NCBI GenBank assembly: GCA_019307545.1
Contig: JAFDJI010000380.1
Coordinates: forward strand, 1 to 7,020
DNA from: Deltaproteobacteria bacterium
GTDB lineage: Bacteria > Myxococcota_A > UBA796 > GCA-2862545
Length of the DNA: 7,020 nucleotides
Reading direction: 5' to 3'
In this document: one piece after another, positions 1 through 5,354 of the stretch
Layout: each line of letters begins with the position of its first letter
How positions within the stretch are numbered: position 1 is the stretch's first letter
Translations under genes and position numbers: made by a program
Notes under the pieces: generated by a model
Told to the model about the DNA's origin: nothing
The model's database searches: none
What the model saw: only the letters and a program-made list of their open reading frames with translations

Positions 1-1589
1 TGGTGGCGAACGGTGGTCAACAACGTCGTCTTGCCGCTCCCACTCGGACCGAACAACGCGGCGAGGCCTCCGACCGGGAGATCGATGTCCACGGCCTGCA
101 GGTTGTGGGCGGACGCTCCGCGCACGCGAACCTCGCCGCGTGGGGGCGACGCTTCCGACGGCGGTATCCGCTTGGCGCCGGACAACCACTGTCCGGTGGG
201 CGTGCCCGAGACCACCAACCCGTCGAAGGAGCCCTGGTACTCGATCCGGCCTCCACGCACGCCCGCGCCCGGCCCGAAGTCCACCACCACGTCCGCCGAG
301 GCGACCACCAGCGGATGGTGTTCCACCACCAGGACGGTGTTGCCCGCACCGCGCAGCTGGAGCAGGAGTTGGACCACCGCCATCACCTCTCGGGCGTGCA
401 GCCCGACGGTGGGCTCGTCGAGCACGTAGAGCACCCCGGACAACCGGGCGCCCACCTGCCCCGACAGGCGCAACCGCTGCAGCTCCCCGGTCGAGATCGC
501 CGCAACCGACCGGTCCAGCGCGAGGTACGACAGCCCCAGGTCCTCCAACACGCGCAACCGACGCTCCAACTCCTCCAGCGCGGTCTCGGTCACCGCGGTG
601 CGCGTCCAGGTGTCGGCCTGGCTGCGCAGGACCCCCGCCTCGGTCGCCATCAACTCCGGAAAGGAACGGCCTTCCCACCGAACAGCTCGTGCCTCCTCTC
701 GAAGGCGGGTTCCATGGCAGGTGGGACAAGGGGCGACCGTCCCTTTGTCGACCCCCGAACCCAGGCAGGTCTCGCACCGGCCGGCGGGGGAGCGTGGGTT
801 GAAGAGGCGGGGCTCCAGCGTCGGAAGCACCCGATCGCACTGCCAGCAGTAGGGCCGGTCCACGAAGACCCGCTCGTGGTCACCCAACACCGCGATCACC
901 ACCCCACGCCCAGCCCGGGCCGTGGTCCGCACCGCGTCGTCGAGACGCTGGCGCCGCTCCGCTGCGACGCGAATCCGATCCACCACGACCCGCAGGTCCC
1001 GCGCCGCTTCCGCACGCTCCGCCGAAACCGCTTCCACCCGGAGGACGGTGCCGTCCACACTGACCCTGGAGAACCCCGCGCGGCCGACCTCCTGGAGGAC
1101 CGCCATGCCAGAGCCCTCCCTCGTGCGCACCGGGGCCTGGAGCATGAGCCGGGTGCCCTCGGGCTCCTCGAGAACGGCGGCGACGATCTCGTCGTGGGTC
1201 CGTGGCCGCACCGGCTCCCCACATCCAGGGCAGTGCTGCGTCCCCGCTCGGGCGAAGAGGAGCGCGAGGAGGTCGTGCACCTCTGCATGGGACGCCACGG
1301 TCGCTCGGGGGTCGGGAGCGCCTGCGCGCTGGTCCAGGGCAATGGTGGGGGGCAGGCCGGACACCATGTCCACCCTCGGGCGACGCAGGTTCGCCCCGCC
1401 GCGACGCTGGTGGACGGCGAGCGCCTCCAGGTACCGCCGTTGGCCTTCCTGGTGCAGGGTGTCGTAGGCCAGCGACGACTTCCCGGAGCCGCTCACTCCG
1501 GTGAACACGATGAGCGCGCGCAACGGCAGGTCCAGATCTACGTCCTGCAGGTTGTTTTCGCGAGCCCCGCGAACCCTCACGACGTCCAA
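1..1589 (-). CDS. UvrA-family ABC ATPase (excinuclease subunit A paralogue), C-terminus outside the window
   Basis: Cytoplasmic tandem ABC ATPase of the UvrA family, which recognises DNA lesions in nucleotide excision repair; 529 residues are visible. Seen, numbered from TTG 1589: Walker A GVSGSGKS at 31-38; a DTLHQEGQRRYLEAL stretch typical of UvrA; an extra CPGC pair at 120/123; a region aligning with the UvrB-binding segment; a zinc module C248/C251-C272/C275 with the same internal spacing as E. coli UvrA; CPTC at 288/291; a signature reading ISTGE at 365-369; Walker B VLYVLDEPT with D391/E392; a repeated N-terminal motif near 495; and a second Walker A GPSGSGKTT around K520. The damage-sensing insertion that normally separates the zinc module from CxxC-GTRL is only about 12 residues, so this is probably a specialised paralogue rather than the housekeeping UvrA. 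Start: GAGGAGG precedes GTG 1592, TTG 1589 and GTG 1580; TTG 1589 has the best spacing, and an in-frame TGA lies upstream. Lesion repair is inferred; an antibiotic-protection or other UvrA2-like role is possible. Confidence 0.9.
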   Translation of the reverse strand, partial: MDVVRVRGARENNLQDVDLDLPLRALIVFTGVSGSGKSSLAYDTLHQEGQRRYLEALAVHQRRGGANLRRPRVDMVSGLPPTIALDQRAGAPDPRATVASHAEVHDLLALLFARAGTQHCPGCGEPVRPRTHDEIVAAVLEEPEGTRLMLQAPVRTREGSGMAVLQEVGRAGFSRVSVDGTVLRVEAVSAERAEAARDLRVVVDRIRVAAERRQRLDDAVRTTARAGRGVVIAVLGDHERVFVDRPYCWQCDRVLPTLEPRLFNPRSPAGRCETCLGSGVDKGTVAPCPTCHGTRLREEARAVRWEGRSFPELMATEAGVLRSQADTWTRTAVTETALEELERRLRVLEDLGLSYLALDRSVAAISTGELQRLRLSGQVGARLSGVLYVLDEPTVGLHAREVMAVVQLLLQLRGAGNTVLVVEHHPLVVASADVVVDFGPGAGVRGGRIEYQGSFDGLVVSGTPTGQWLSGAKRIPPSEASPPRGEVRVRGASAHNLQAVDIDLPVGGLAALFGPSGSGKTTLLTTVRH

Positions 1590-1655
1590 CACACCTCCTC
1601 GGACAGGGCGCAGCAACGATGTAATGTGTCACACGATCGGATACCCCGGGAGGCA
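1590..1655. promoter_or_regulatory. Divergent intergenic region between the uvrA-like gene and the CPBP protease gene
   Basis: About 66 bp separate two divergent genes, so both promoters must lie here or inside the neighbouring coding sequence. On the plus strand TGTAAT at 1620-1625 matches five of six bases of a -10 box and would give a leader of about 24 nt, but no good -35 box is seen 17 nt upstream. A small palindrome GTGT-C-ACAC (1626-1634) lies just downstream. No convincing minus-strand promoter was found. The assignment is weak. Confidence 0.3.
1594..1600 (-). promoter_or_regulatory. Ribosome binding site of the UvrA-like gene (GAGGAGG)
   Basis: On the minus strand GAGGAGG sits directly before three in-frame candidate starts: GTG 1592 (1 nt away), TTG 1589 (4 nt) and GTG 1580 (13 nt). 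The strength of the motif favours the TTG as the working start, but the choice between them is not certain. Confidence 0.55.
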
Positions 1656-2534
1656 ATGGCCACCGAACCCCCCACCTCCCTCTCGGCCACCCTGGCCCAT
1701 CCGGGTTGCCGTTCGCTGGCGATCGCCGGTCTGTTCCTCAGTCTGTCCGTGGTCTGGGTGACCCTGGTGCAGGTCGCGGTGGGGGTGCTGCTGGTCGGAC
1801 TCCAACTCGCCCGGGGCGGGGGGTTGGCCGACCTCGACCCGGAGCTCATCGAGCAGGCCTTCTCGGCAGAGCTCATCGCCATTGCGAGCATGGTTCAGCT
1901 CCTCGGCCTCGGAGCCATCGCGGTGGCCCTCGCCCGCCTCCAGAACCCGGATATGCGGATCGCGCTCGCCCTCCGCCGCGCCCCGACGGCGGCCTGGGTG
2001 GTCGCCGGCCTGGGAGGACTCACCGTGGGCTTCTTCCCCGGTTGGGTCGCCCAACAGCTCCTGGAGGTGGTGCCCTGGCTCGACATGGGCAACCTCGACC
2101 TGTTGGAGCAGGCGCTCACCGAGAGCAGCCCGGTCGGCCGGTTGCTGATGCTGACCGCCATCTGTCTGTTCGCGCCGGTTCTGGAGGAACTGGTGTTCCG
2201 CGGGTTCTTGTGGAACACCCTCGATCGCGCCCTGCCGACCTGGGGCGTGTGGCTGCTCACCTCGATGCTGTTCGCCGCGTACCACGTCGACCCCATCCAC
2301 GTGATCTCCGTGTTCTTCACCGGGCTGTTCCTGGGTTGGCTGCGGTGGATCGGCGGCTCGGTCGGTCCCTCCGTTGCCGGCCACTTCGTGAACAACACCC
2401 TCGCGGCGGTGGTGACGTTCACCGCCAGAACCGATGACGATGTCTCGGTGCCCCTGTCGATCGCGCTCCTCGCCGCAGCGATCACCGTTGCCCTCGGGGT
2501 CGGGGGATGGTTCGGGCGAGAGAGGGCCACGTGA
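1656..2534 (+). CDS. CPBP-family (CAAX/Abi type) intramembrane metalloprotease
   Basis: A 292-residue polytopic membrane protein of the CPBP family (type II CAAX-prenyl-protease-like, Abi domain). Characterised relatives are glutamate intramembrane proteases that cleave prenylated or other membrane substrates; bacterial members are tied to bacteriocin self-immunity, protein processing or unknown roles. Seen: hydrophobic segments at about 20-50, 72-95, 112-130, 160-176, 195-208, 214-230, 236-256 and 266-285, and the family's conserved motifs in order: EELVFR (E177, E178, R182), FAAYH (F206, H210) and HFVNN (H243, N247). All expected catalytic residues are present. ATG 1656 is chosen because GGGAGG lies just upstream (only 2 nt away, unusually close) and the protein then begins with a short polar tail before the first membrane helix; GTG 1626 is an alternative. 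The stop overlaps the start of the amidotransferase gene, so the two are probably co-transcribed. The substrate cannot be read from the sequence. Confidence 0.9.
   Translation: MATEPPTSLSATLAHPGCRSLAIAGLFLSLSVVWVTLVQVAVGVLLVGLQLARGGGLADLDPELIEQAFSAELIAIASMVQLLGLGAIAVALARLQNPDMRIALALRRAPTAAWVVAGLGGLTVGFFPGWVAQQLLEVVPWLDMGNLDLLEQALTESSPVGRLLMLTAICLFAPVLEELVFRGFLWNTLDRALPTWGVWLLTSMLFAAYHVDPIHVISVFFTGLFLGWLRWIGGSVGPSVAGHFVNNTLAAVVTFTARTDDDVSVPLSIALLAAAITVALGVGGWFGRERAT
2518..2534 (+). promoter_or_regulatory. Ribosome binding site and GTGA stop/start overlap (translational coupling)
   Basis: GAGAGAGGG at 2518-2526 is followed after 4 nt by GTG at 2531. The last base pair of that codon is shared with the TGA (2532-2534) ending the protease gene. 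This decides the amidotransferase start and indicates coupled translation of the two genes. Confidence 0.7.
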
Positions 2535-3271
2535 CGCGCTTTCGACTGCTGCAGGCGCGCGTCGCGGGTGATCCCGTTCGCACCGAGGAGCAGCACGCCT
2601 TCGCGGCTCGGCTCGAGGTGCCTCCCACTGCCATCGACCCCTTCGACCTCCTGGAAGAGGAGATCACCCTCGAACGGGTCACCGAGGACGTCGATGCGGT
2701 GCTGGTGGGGGGAAGCGGCGCCTACTCGGTGCGCCAGGACGAGGTCTGGCTGCACCGGTTCATCGAGCTCATGGGGGCAATCGCCGAGGCCGGGTTCCCC
2801 ACCTTCGCGTCCTGTTTTGGCTTCCAGGCGCTGGTGCTGGCGCTGGGCGGCGAGATCTCCTCGGATGAGGACGGCACCGAGGTGGGCAGCTTCGACGTGT
2901 TCCTGGCGGAAGCGGCCCGAGAGGATCCGCTGTTCCGCGACCTGCCGGAGCGGTTCGTCGCACAGCAGGGTCACAAGGACCACGCCCCACGCATCCCGAC
3001 GCAGGCCGTGAACCTCGCCACCTCGGAGCGGTGCCCCTACCAGGCGATCCGCGTCGTTGGAACACCGGTATACGCAACCCAGTTCCACGCGGAGCTGACC
3101 CTGGAAGACAACCTGACCCGCTTCCGCAGGTACTTCGAGATGTACAGCAACGCCTATGGAATCTCCCAGGCCCGCAGGATGCTCGACGGATTCCGCCCCT
3201 CTCCGGAGGCAAATGCGTTGTTGCGGCGGTTCCGCGAATTGCTGGAACGAGGCTTGCTCAACAGCGCTTGA
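2531..3271 (+). CDS. Class I glutamine amidotransferase-like protein (GuaA-type GATase domain, stand-alone)
   Basis: A 246-residue soluble protein formed almost entirely by a class I glutamine amidotransferase domain, which releases ammonia from glutamine for transfer to an acceptor. Seen: GGSGAYSV at 60-67 (oxyanion-side loop typical of the family), the nucleophile elbow ASCFGFQ with C95, GHKDH at 147-151, and TQFHAEL with H186 and E188, giving a complete Cys-His-Glu triad. The usual glycine two residues before the cysteine is alanine here, and the GHQ of many relatives is GFQ. No synthetase domain is attached and no partner lies next door, so the acceptor is unknown; stand-alone members of COG0518 are often annotated only as GMP-synthase-like, and some act as hydrolases or peptidases. 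GTG 2531 is chosen because GAGAGAGGG ends 4 nt before it and it overlaps the upstream TGA (GTGA), indicating translational coupling with the membrane protease. An upstream GTG at 2507 lies deeper inside that gene and is less likely. Confidence 0.88.
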   Translation: MTRFRLLQARVAGDPVRTEEQHAFAARLEVPPTAIDPFDLLEEEITLERVTEDVDAVLVGGSGAYSVRQDEVWLHRFIELMGAIAEAGFPTFASCFGFQALVLALGGEISSDEDGTEVGSFDVFLAEAAREDPLFRDLPERFVAQQGHKDHAPRIPTQAVNLATSERCPYQAIRVVGTPVYATQFHAELTLEDNLTRFRRYFEMYSNAYGISQARRMLDGFRPSPEANALLRRFRELLERGLLNSA

Positions 3272-3317
3272 AATCTCCAGCGTAGTGATCTGAGGTGCAC
3301 TTCCCTCCTATCCTGAA

Positions 3318-3337
3318 ATATGAGCTTGCACTCATAT
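3318..3337. promoter_or_regulatory. Predicted ArsR/SmtB-type operator upstream of the zinc exporter (ATATGAG-N6-CTCATAT)
   Basis: A perfect inverted repeat with 7-bp arms and a 6-bp spacer (CTTGCA) lies about 40 bp before the exporter start. Its TGA-N8-TCA core with flanking ATA/TAT has the geometry of SmtB/CzrA/NmtR family operators. The exporter is followed by a gene with a matching ArsR/SmtB zinc-sensing domain, so the likely ligand is that regulator. A TTGCAC (3326-3331) that could act as a -35 box lies inside the palindrome, with a poor -10 (CATACG, 3349-3354); alternatively TATCCT (3309-3314) is a -10 that would start transcription in the palindrome. In both cases bound repressor would block RNA polymerase. 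Seen: the repeat. Inferred: the regulator and mechanism. Confidence 0.7.
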
Positions 3338-3367
3338 GAAAAACATGTCATACGTGGCGCGTATCCC

Positions 3368-3382
3368 AGAGGGAAGCCCATG
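3368..3382 (+). promoter_or_regulatory. Ribosome binding site deciding the exporter start
   Basis: AGAGGGA (3368-3374) stands 5 nt before ATG 3380. The longer reading starting at ATG 3320 would place the start codon inside the operator palindrome and has no such motif, so ATG 3380 is preferred. Confidence 0.65.
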
Positions 3383-4306
3383 GGAGGGGATCACCACAAC
3401 TCATCCGGAGCGGCCGCCCGCACCGCGCTCTTCTGGGCGCTCGTCCTCAATGGCAGCTTCCTGGTGGTCGAGGCCTCGGTGGGCTTCCTCACGGGGTCGC
3501 TGGCCCTGCTCTCCGACGCAGCGCACATGGTGGGAGATGTGGGCGCGGTCACCCTTGCCCTGGGCGCGGCACACCTGGCACGACGTCCCGCGACGCCGGA
3601 TCGGAGCTATGGATTCGCGCGCGCCGAGATCCTGGGCGCCTTCGTGAACGCTCTCGCGCTTCTCGCCGCCTGCGCGTTGATCTTCTGGACGGCCACTGGG
3701 CGGCTCCTGGTCGGCTCCCCGCCAGTGGAGGCCCAGCCGGTCCTCCTGGTCGGGGTGGCTGGGCTCGTGGTGAACCTCGGCAGCGCCTGGGTGCTGTATC
3801 GGGCAGGGAACGGGAACCTCAATGTCCGGGGCGCGCTGATCCACATGCTCGCCGACGCCCTGGGCTCGGTGGGCGCCATCGTGGCGGCCGTGCTGCTGAG
3901 CCGAGGCATCTACGCAGCCGACGCGGTGGTTAGCATCGTGATCGGGCTCCTGGTCCTGTGGAGCACCTGGGGCCTGCTTCGGGACTCCACCCGCATCCTG
4001 CTCCAGTTCGCCCCCGCGGGAATCCGGGTGAAGGACGTCCGCAGGGTGCTGCTGTCCATGCCGGGGATCGACGACGTGCACGACCTCCACGTGTGGACCC
4101 TGGACGGCCAGAACGCAATCCTCACCGCACACCTGGTCGCCGAGGAAGGCGCCGCTCCCGACGCCGTACGCAAGCACGCCGAAGACCTGCTCCGCGACCA
4201 ATTCGGCATCGAACACACCACCTTCCAGAGCGAGACGATCGGTTCGTGCAGCCACCCGGAATGTCCCCTCCTGGCCAGGGAGCGGCCCCATAGCCACCCA
4301 CACTGA
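3380..4306 (+). CDS. Cation diffusion facilitator zinc exporter (CzcD/ZitB type)
   Basis: A 308-residue inner-membrane antiporter of the CDF family that exports Zn(II), possibly also Co(II) or Cd(II), in exchange for protons. Seen: six hydrophobic segments (about 15-37, 40-64, 84-108, 118-139, 150-172, 176-196) followed by a cytoplasmic domain at about 205-290 carrying HDLHVWTLDG, typical of the family. The transport-site motifs are complete: HxxxD in TM2 (H49, D53, within LLSDAAHMVGD) and HxxxD in TM5 (H155, D159, within ALIHMLAD), the four-ligand pattern of zinc-selective members. The histidine-rich loop between TM4 and TM5 seen in many relatives is short and lacks histidines. Instead there is HH at 5-6 and a Cys/His-bearing tail (CSHPEC, then HSHPH), which could bind metal. 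The gene sits directly behind an ArsR/SmtB-type palindrome and is followed by an ArsR/SmtB-domain gene, so it is probably induced by zinc. Confidence 0.93.
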   Translation: MGGDHHNSSGAAARTALFWALVLNGSFLVVEASVGFLTGSLALLSDAAHMVGDVGAVTLALGAAHLARRPATPDRSYGFARAEILGAFVNALALLAACALIFWTATGRLLVGSPPVEAQPVLLVGVAGLVVNLGSAWVLYRAGNGNLNVRGALIHMLADALGSVGAIVAAVLLSRGIYAADAVVSIVIGLLVLWSTWGLLRDSTRILLQFAPAGIRVKDVRRVLLSMPGIDDVHDLHVWTLDGQNAILTAHLVAEEGAAPDAVRKHAEDLLRDQFGIEHTTFQSETIGSCSHPECPLLARERPHSHPH

Positions 4307-4354
4307 CGACCACCCACCCCGGGTCCCCGGACCGCCGACCTCCCAGCTGCCGCC

Positions 4355-4398
4355 GGAGGGGGCACTACATGCGACCGTCGGACTCCTGTCGGCCGTAG
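4355..4398 (+). other. Strong ribosome binding site and ATG opening a 9-codon frame out of phase with the regulator
   Basis: GGAGGGGG (4355-4362) is followed 6 nt later by ATG 4369, the best-looking start signal in the gap after the exporter. That frame encodes only nine residues (MRPSDSCRP) and stops at TAG 4396-4398. The regulator is encoded one base out of phase, with recognisable ArsR residues already present from about 4380. This could be a frameshift or sequencing error at the regulator's 5' end, or a short leader peptide that couples translation. The sequence alone cannot decide. Confidence 0.45.
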
Positions 4399-4415
4399 CC
4401 AATCCCACCAGGCTG

Positions 4416-5354
4416 GTGGTCCTGCTTGCCCTGAATCGCCTCGGTCCACAGACGGTCGGGCAACTCCAGGAACTGTCGGGCATCGAGCAGAGCGCGATGT
4501 CCCATCACCTCCGCGTGCTGCGCGACGCGCGCCTGGTCCGCACCGAGCGACGTGGGAAGCACGTGATCTACAGGCTCCACGACCACCATGTCGCGCACAT
4601 CGTGGAAGACGCCATCAGCCACGTGATCGAAGCGGATGATCGGGAACACCTCGAGATGGCTCCCTCGAATGACATCCCGGATACCACCTTGGTGGGCACG
4701 CTTCCCGGTGAGATCGAGGTGGACCCGCCGCTGCTCGAGGAGCTACTCGAGGAGTTGGAACTGCACTCGAGAGGGCAGGGCCTGCAGACTGCCCTCGCCA
4801 TCGCCGACTGCGTCCTTGGGCGTCTGTTCAAGCGCGACTCCGGGCTCCTGTCCTCGAGATCCCGCAACCACGAGACCTTCAAGGCGCTCCAGAACAACGC
4901 TTCGCTCCCGATTTCCAAGTCGAGCCTGTGGTACGCGCTCGCGGTGAAGCACCAGTACCAGCAGCTCCCCCGTTCCTTTGCCGAAGGGCTATCCCTCGCC
5001 CAACACAAAGTGCTGTTGCGGGTGAAGTCCGTGAACTTGAAGGTCGATCTCGCTCGCCGGGCGATCCAGGAAGAGCTGTCGAAGCGCGAGCTGGAACGGC
5101 TCGTGCGGCGTCGCTGCCGAGAGGACGAGGTTCGGGGTCGCGGTCGTCCGCCGCTCCCAGCGGTGGTCAAGGGGATGCGTCAACTCGTCAAGGCCACCGA
5201 CCTGGCGACCTCCGAACCCCTGTCCACCGATGCGCTCCGCTCGCTGGACCAGGCTGGCATCGCCCAACTCCTCCAATCGCTCGACCAGAACATCCAGGCC
5301 CTGAACGCACTGGGTTCGCAGCTTCGCCGCCTCGCCAACGACCTCGAGGACTAG
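4416..5354 (+). CDS. ArsR/SmtB zinc-sensing repressor fused to a ParB-like helical domain
   Basis: Predicted zinc-responsive transcriptional repressor with an unusual long extension. Numbered from GTG 4416: residues 1-55 form the ArsR winged helix (recognition helix about QSAMSHHLRVLRDARL, 25-40; wing VRTERRGKHVIYRL, 41-54). The next helix carries D56, H58, H69 and E72, the exact spacing of the alpha-5 zinc ligands of SmtB. No stop follows: a linker rich in Glu and Leu (about 75-118) leads into a helical region (123-232) ending in a stretch resembling the ParB/KorB fold after its helix-turn-helix (GLSLAQHKVLLRVKSV through SKRELERLVRR), then a basic patch and an amphipathic tail (265-312). The ParB resemblance is pattern-based and moderate. 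Start unsettled: GTG 4416 is the first standard start in frame, but conserved first-helix residues (GLLSAVANPTRL) are encoded in frame from 4380, so the true protein probably begins upstream. Context: it follows the zinc exporter and probably binds the 3318-3337 palindrome. A plain ArsR protein has about 100-120 residues. Confidence 0.8.
   Translation: MVLLALNRLGPQTVGQLQELSGIEQSAMSHHLRVLRDARLVRTERRGKHVIYRLHDHHVAHIVEDAISHVIEADDREHLEMAPSNDIPDTTLVGTLPGEIEVDPPLLEELLEELELHSRGQGLQTALAIADCVLGRLFKRDSGLLSSRSRNHETFKALQNNASLPISKSSLWYALAVKHQYQQLPRSFAEGLSLAQHKVLLRVKSVNLKVDLARRAIQEELSKRELERLVRRRCREDEVRGRGRPPLPAVVKGMRQLVKATDLATSEPLSTDALRSLDQAGIAQLLQSLDQNIQALNALGSQLRRLANDLED
5351..5354. other. CTAG shared by two convergent stop codons
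   Basis: The plus-strand regulator ends in TAG (5352-5354) and the minus-strand kinase ends in TAG (5353-5351). The self-complementary CTAG thus provides both stops and leaves no room for an intergenic terminator; no hairpin with a T-run is evident nearby. Confidence 0.9.

Noticed and set aside
97..1562. Repeated CCTGCAGGTTGT at about 98 and 1543 as a DNA repeat or mobile-element end
   Set aside because: Both copies encode the same NLQ-V motif at the beginning of the two homologous ABC halves of the UvrA-like protein, so the similarity reflects the internal domain duplication.
1626..1634. GTGT-C-ACAC palindrome as a CRP/FNR-type site
   Set aside because: Only one half-site fits, the centre spacing is wrong for CRP or FNR, and no second arm is found nearby.
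3..1655. Long plus-strand open frame running into the CPBP protease
   Set aside because: It lies antisense to the UvrA-like gene, whose minus-strand frame contains all expected ABC and zinc motifs. The plus-strand translation is low-complexity Arg/Pro/His-rich text typical of a GC-rich shadow frame.
1895..3088. 397-codon minus-strand open frame across the protease and amidotransferase
   Set aside because: It has no recognisable domain and overlaps two genes with intact catalytic motifs on the other strand; it is a by-product of high GC.
3320..3379. Upstream ATG that would extend the zinc exporter by 20 residues
   Set aside because: The ATG lies inside the operator palindrome and has no Shine-Dalgarno; ATG 3380 has AGAGGGA 5 nt upstream and matches the usual N-terminus of the family.
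4322..4333. GGTCC-CC-GGACC inverted repeat after the exporter as a terminator
   Set aside because: The stem is only 4-5 bp with a very small loop and no following T-run; in GC-rich DNA such repeats arise often by chance.
3401..4483. 360-codon minus-strand open frame over the exporter
   Set aside because: It is antisense to a clear CDF transporter, is rich in Gly/Arg/His without motifs, and has no ribosome binding site of note.
4656..4658. Internal ATG as a separate start for the ParB-like part
   Set aside because: No Shine-Dalgarno is close enough and there is no stop between the ArsR domain and this codon, so a continuous fusion is the simpler reading.
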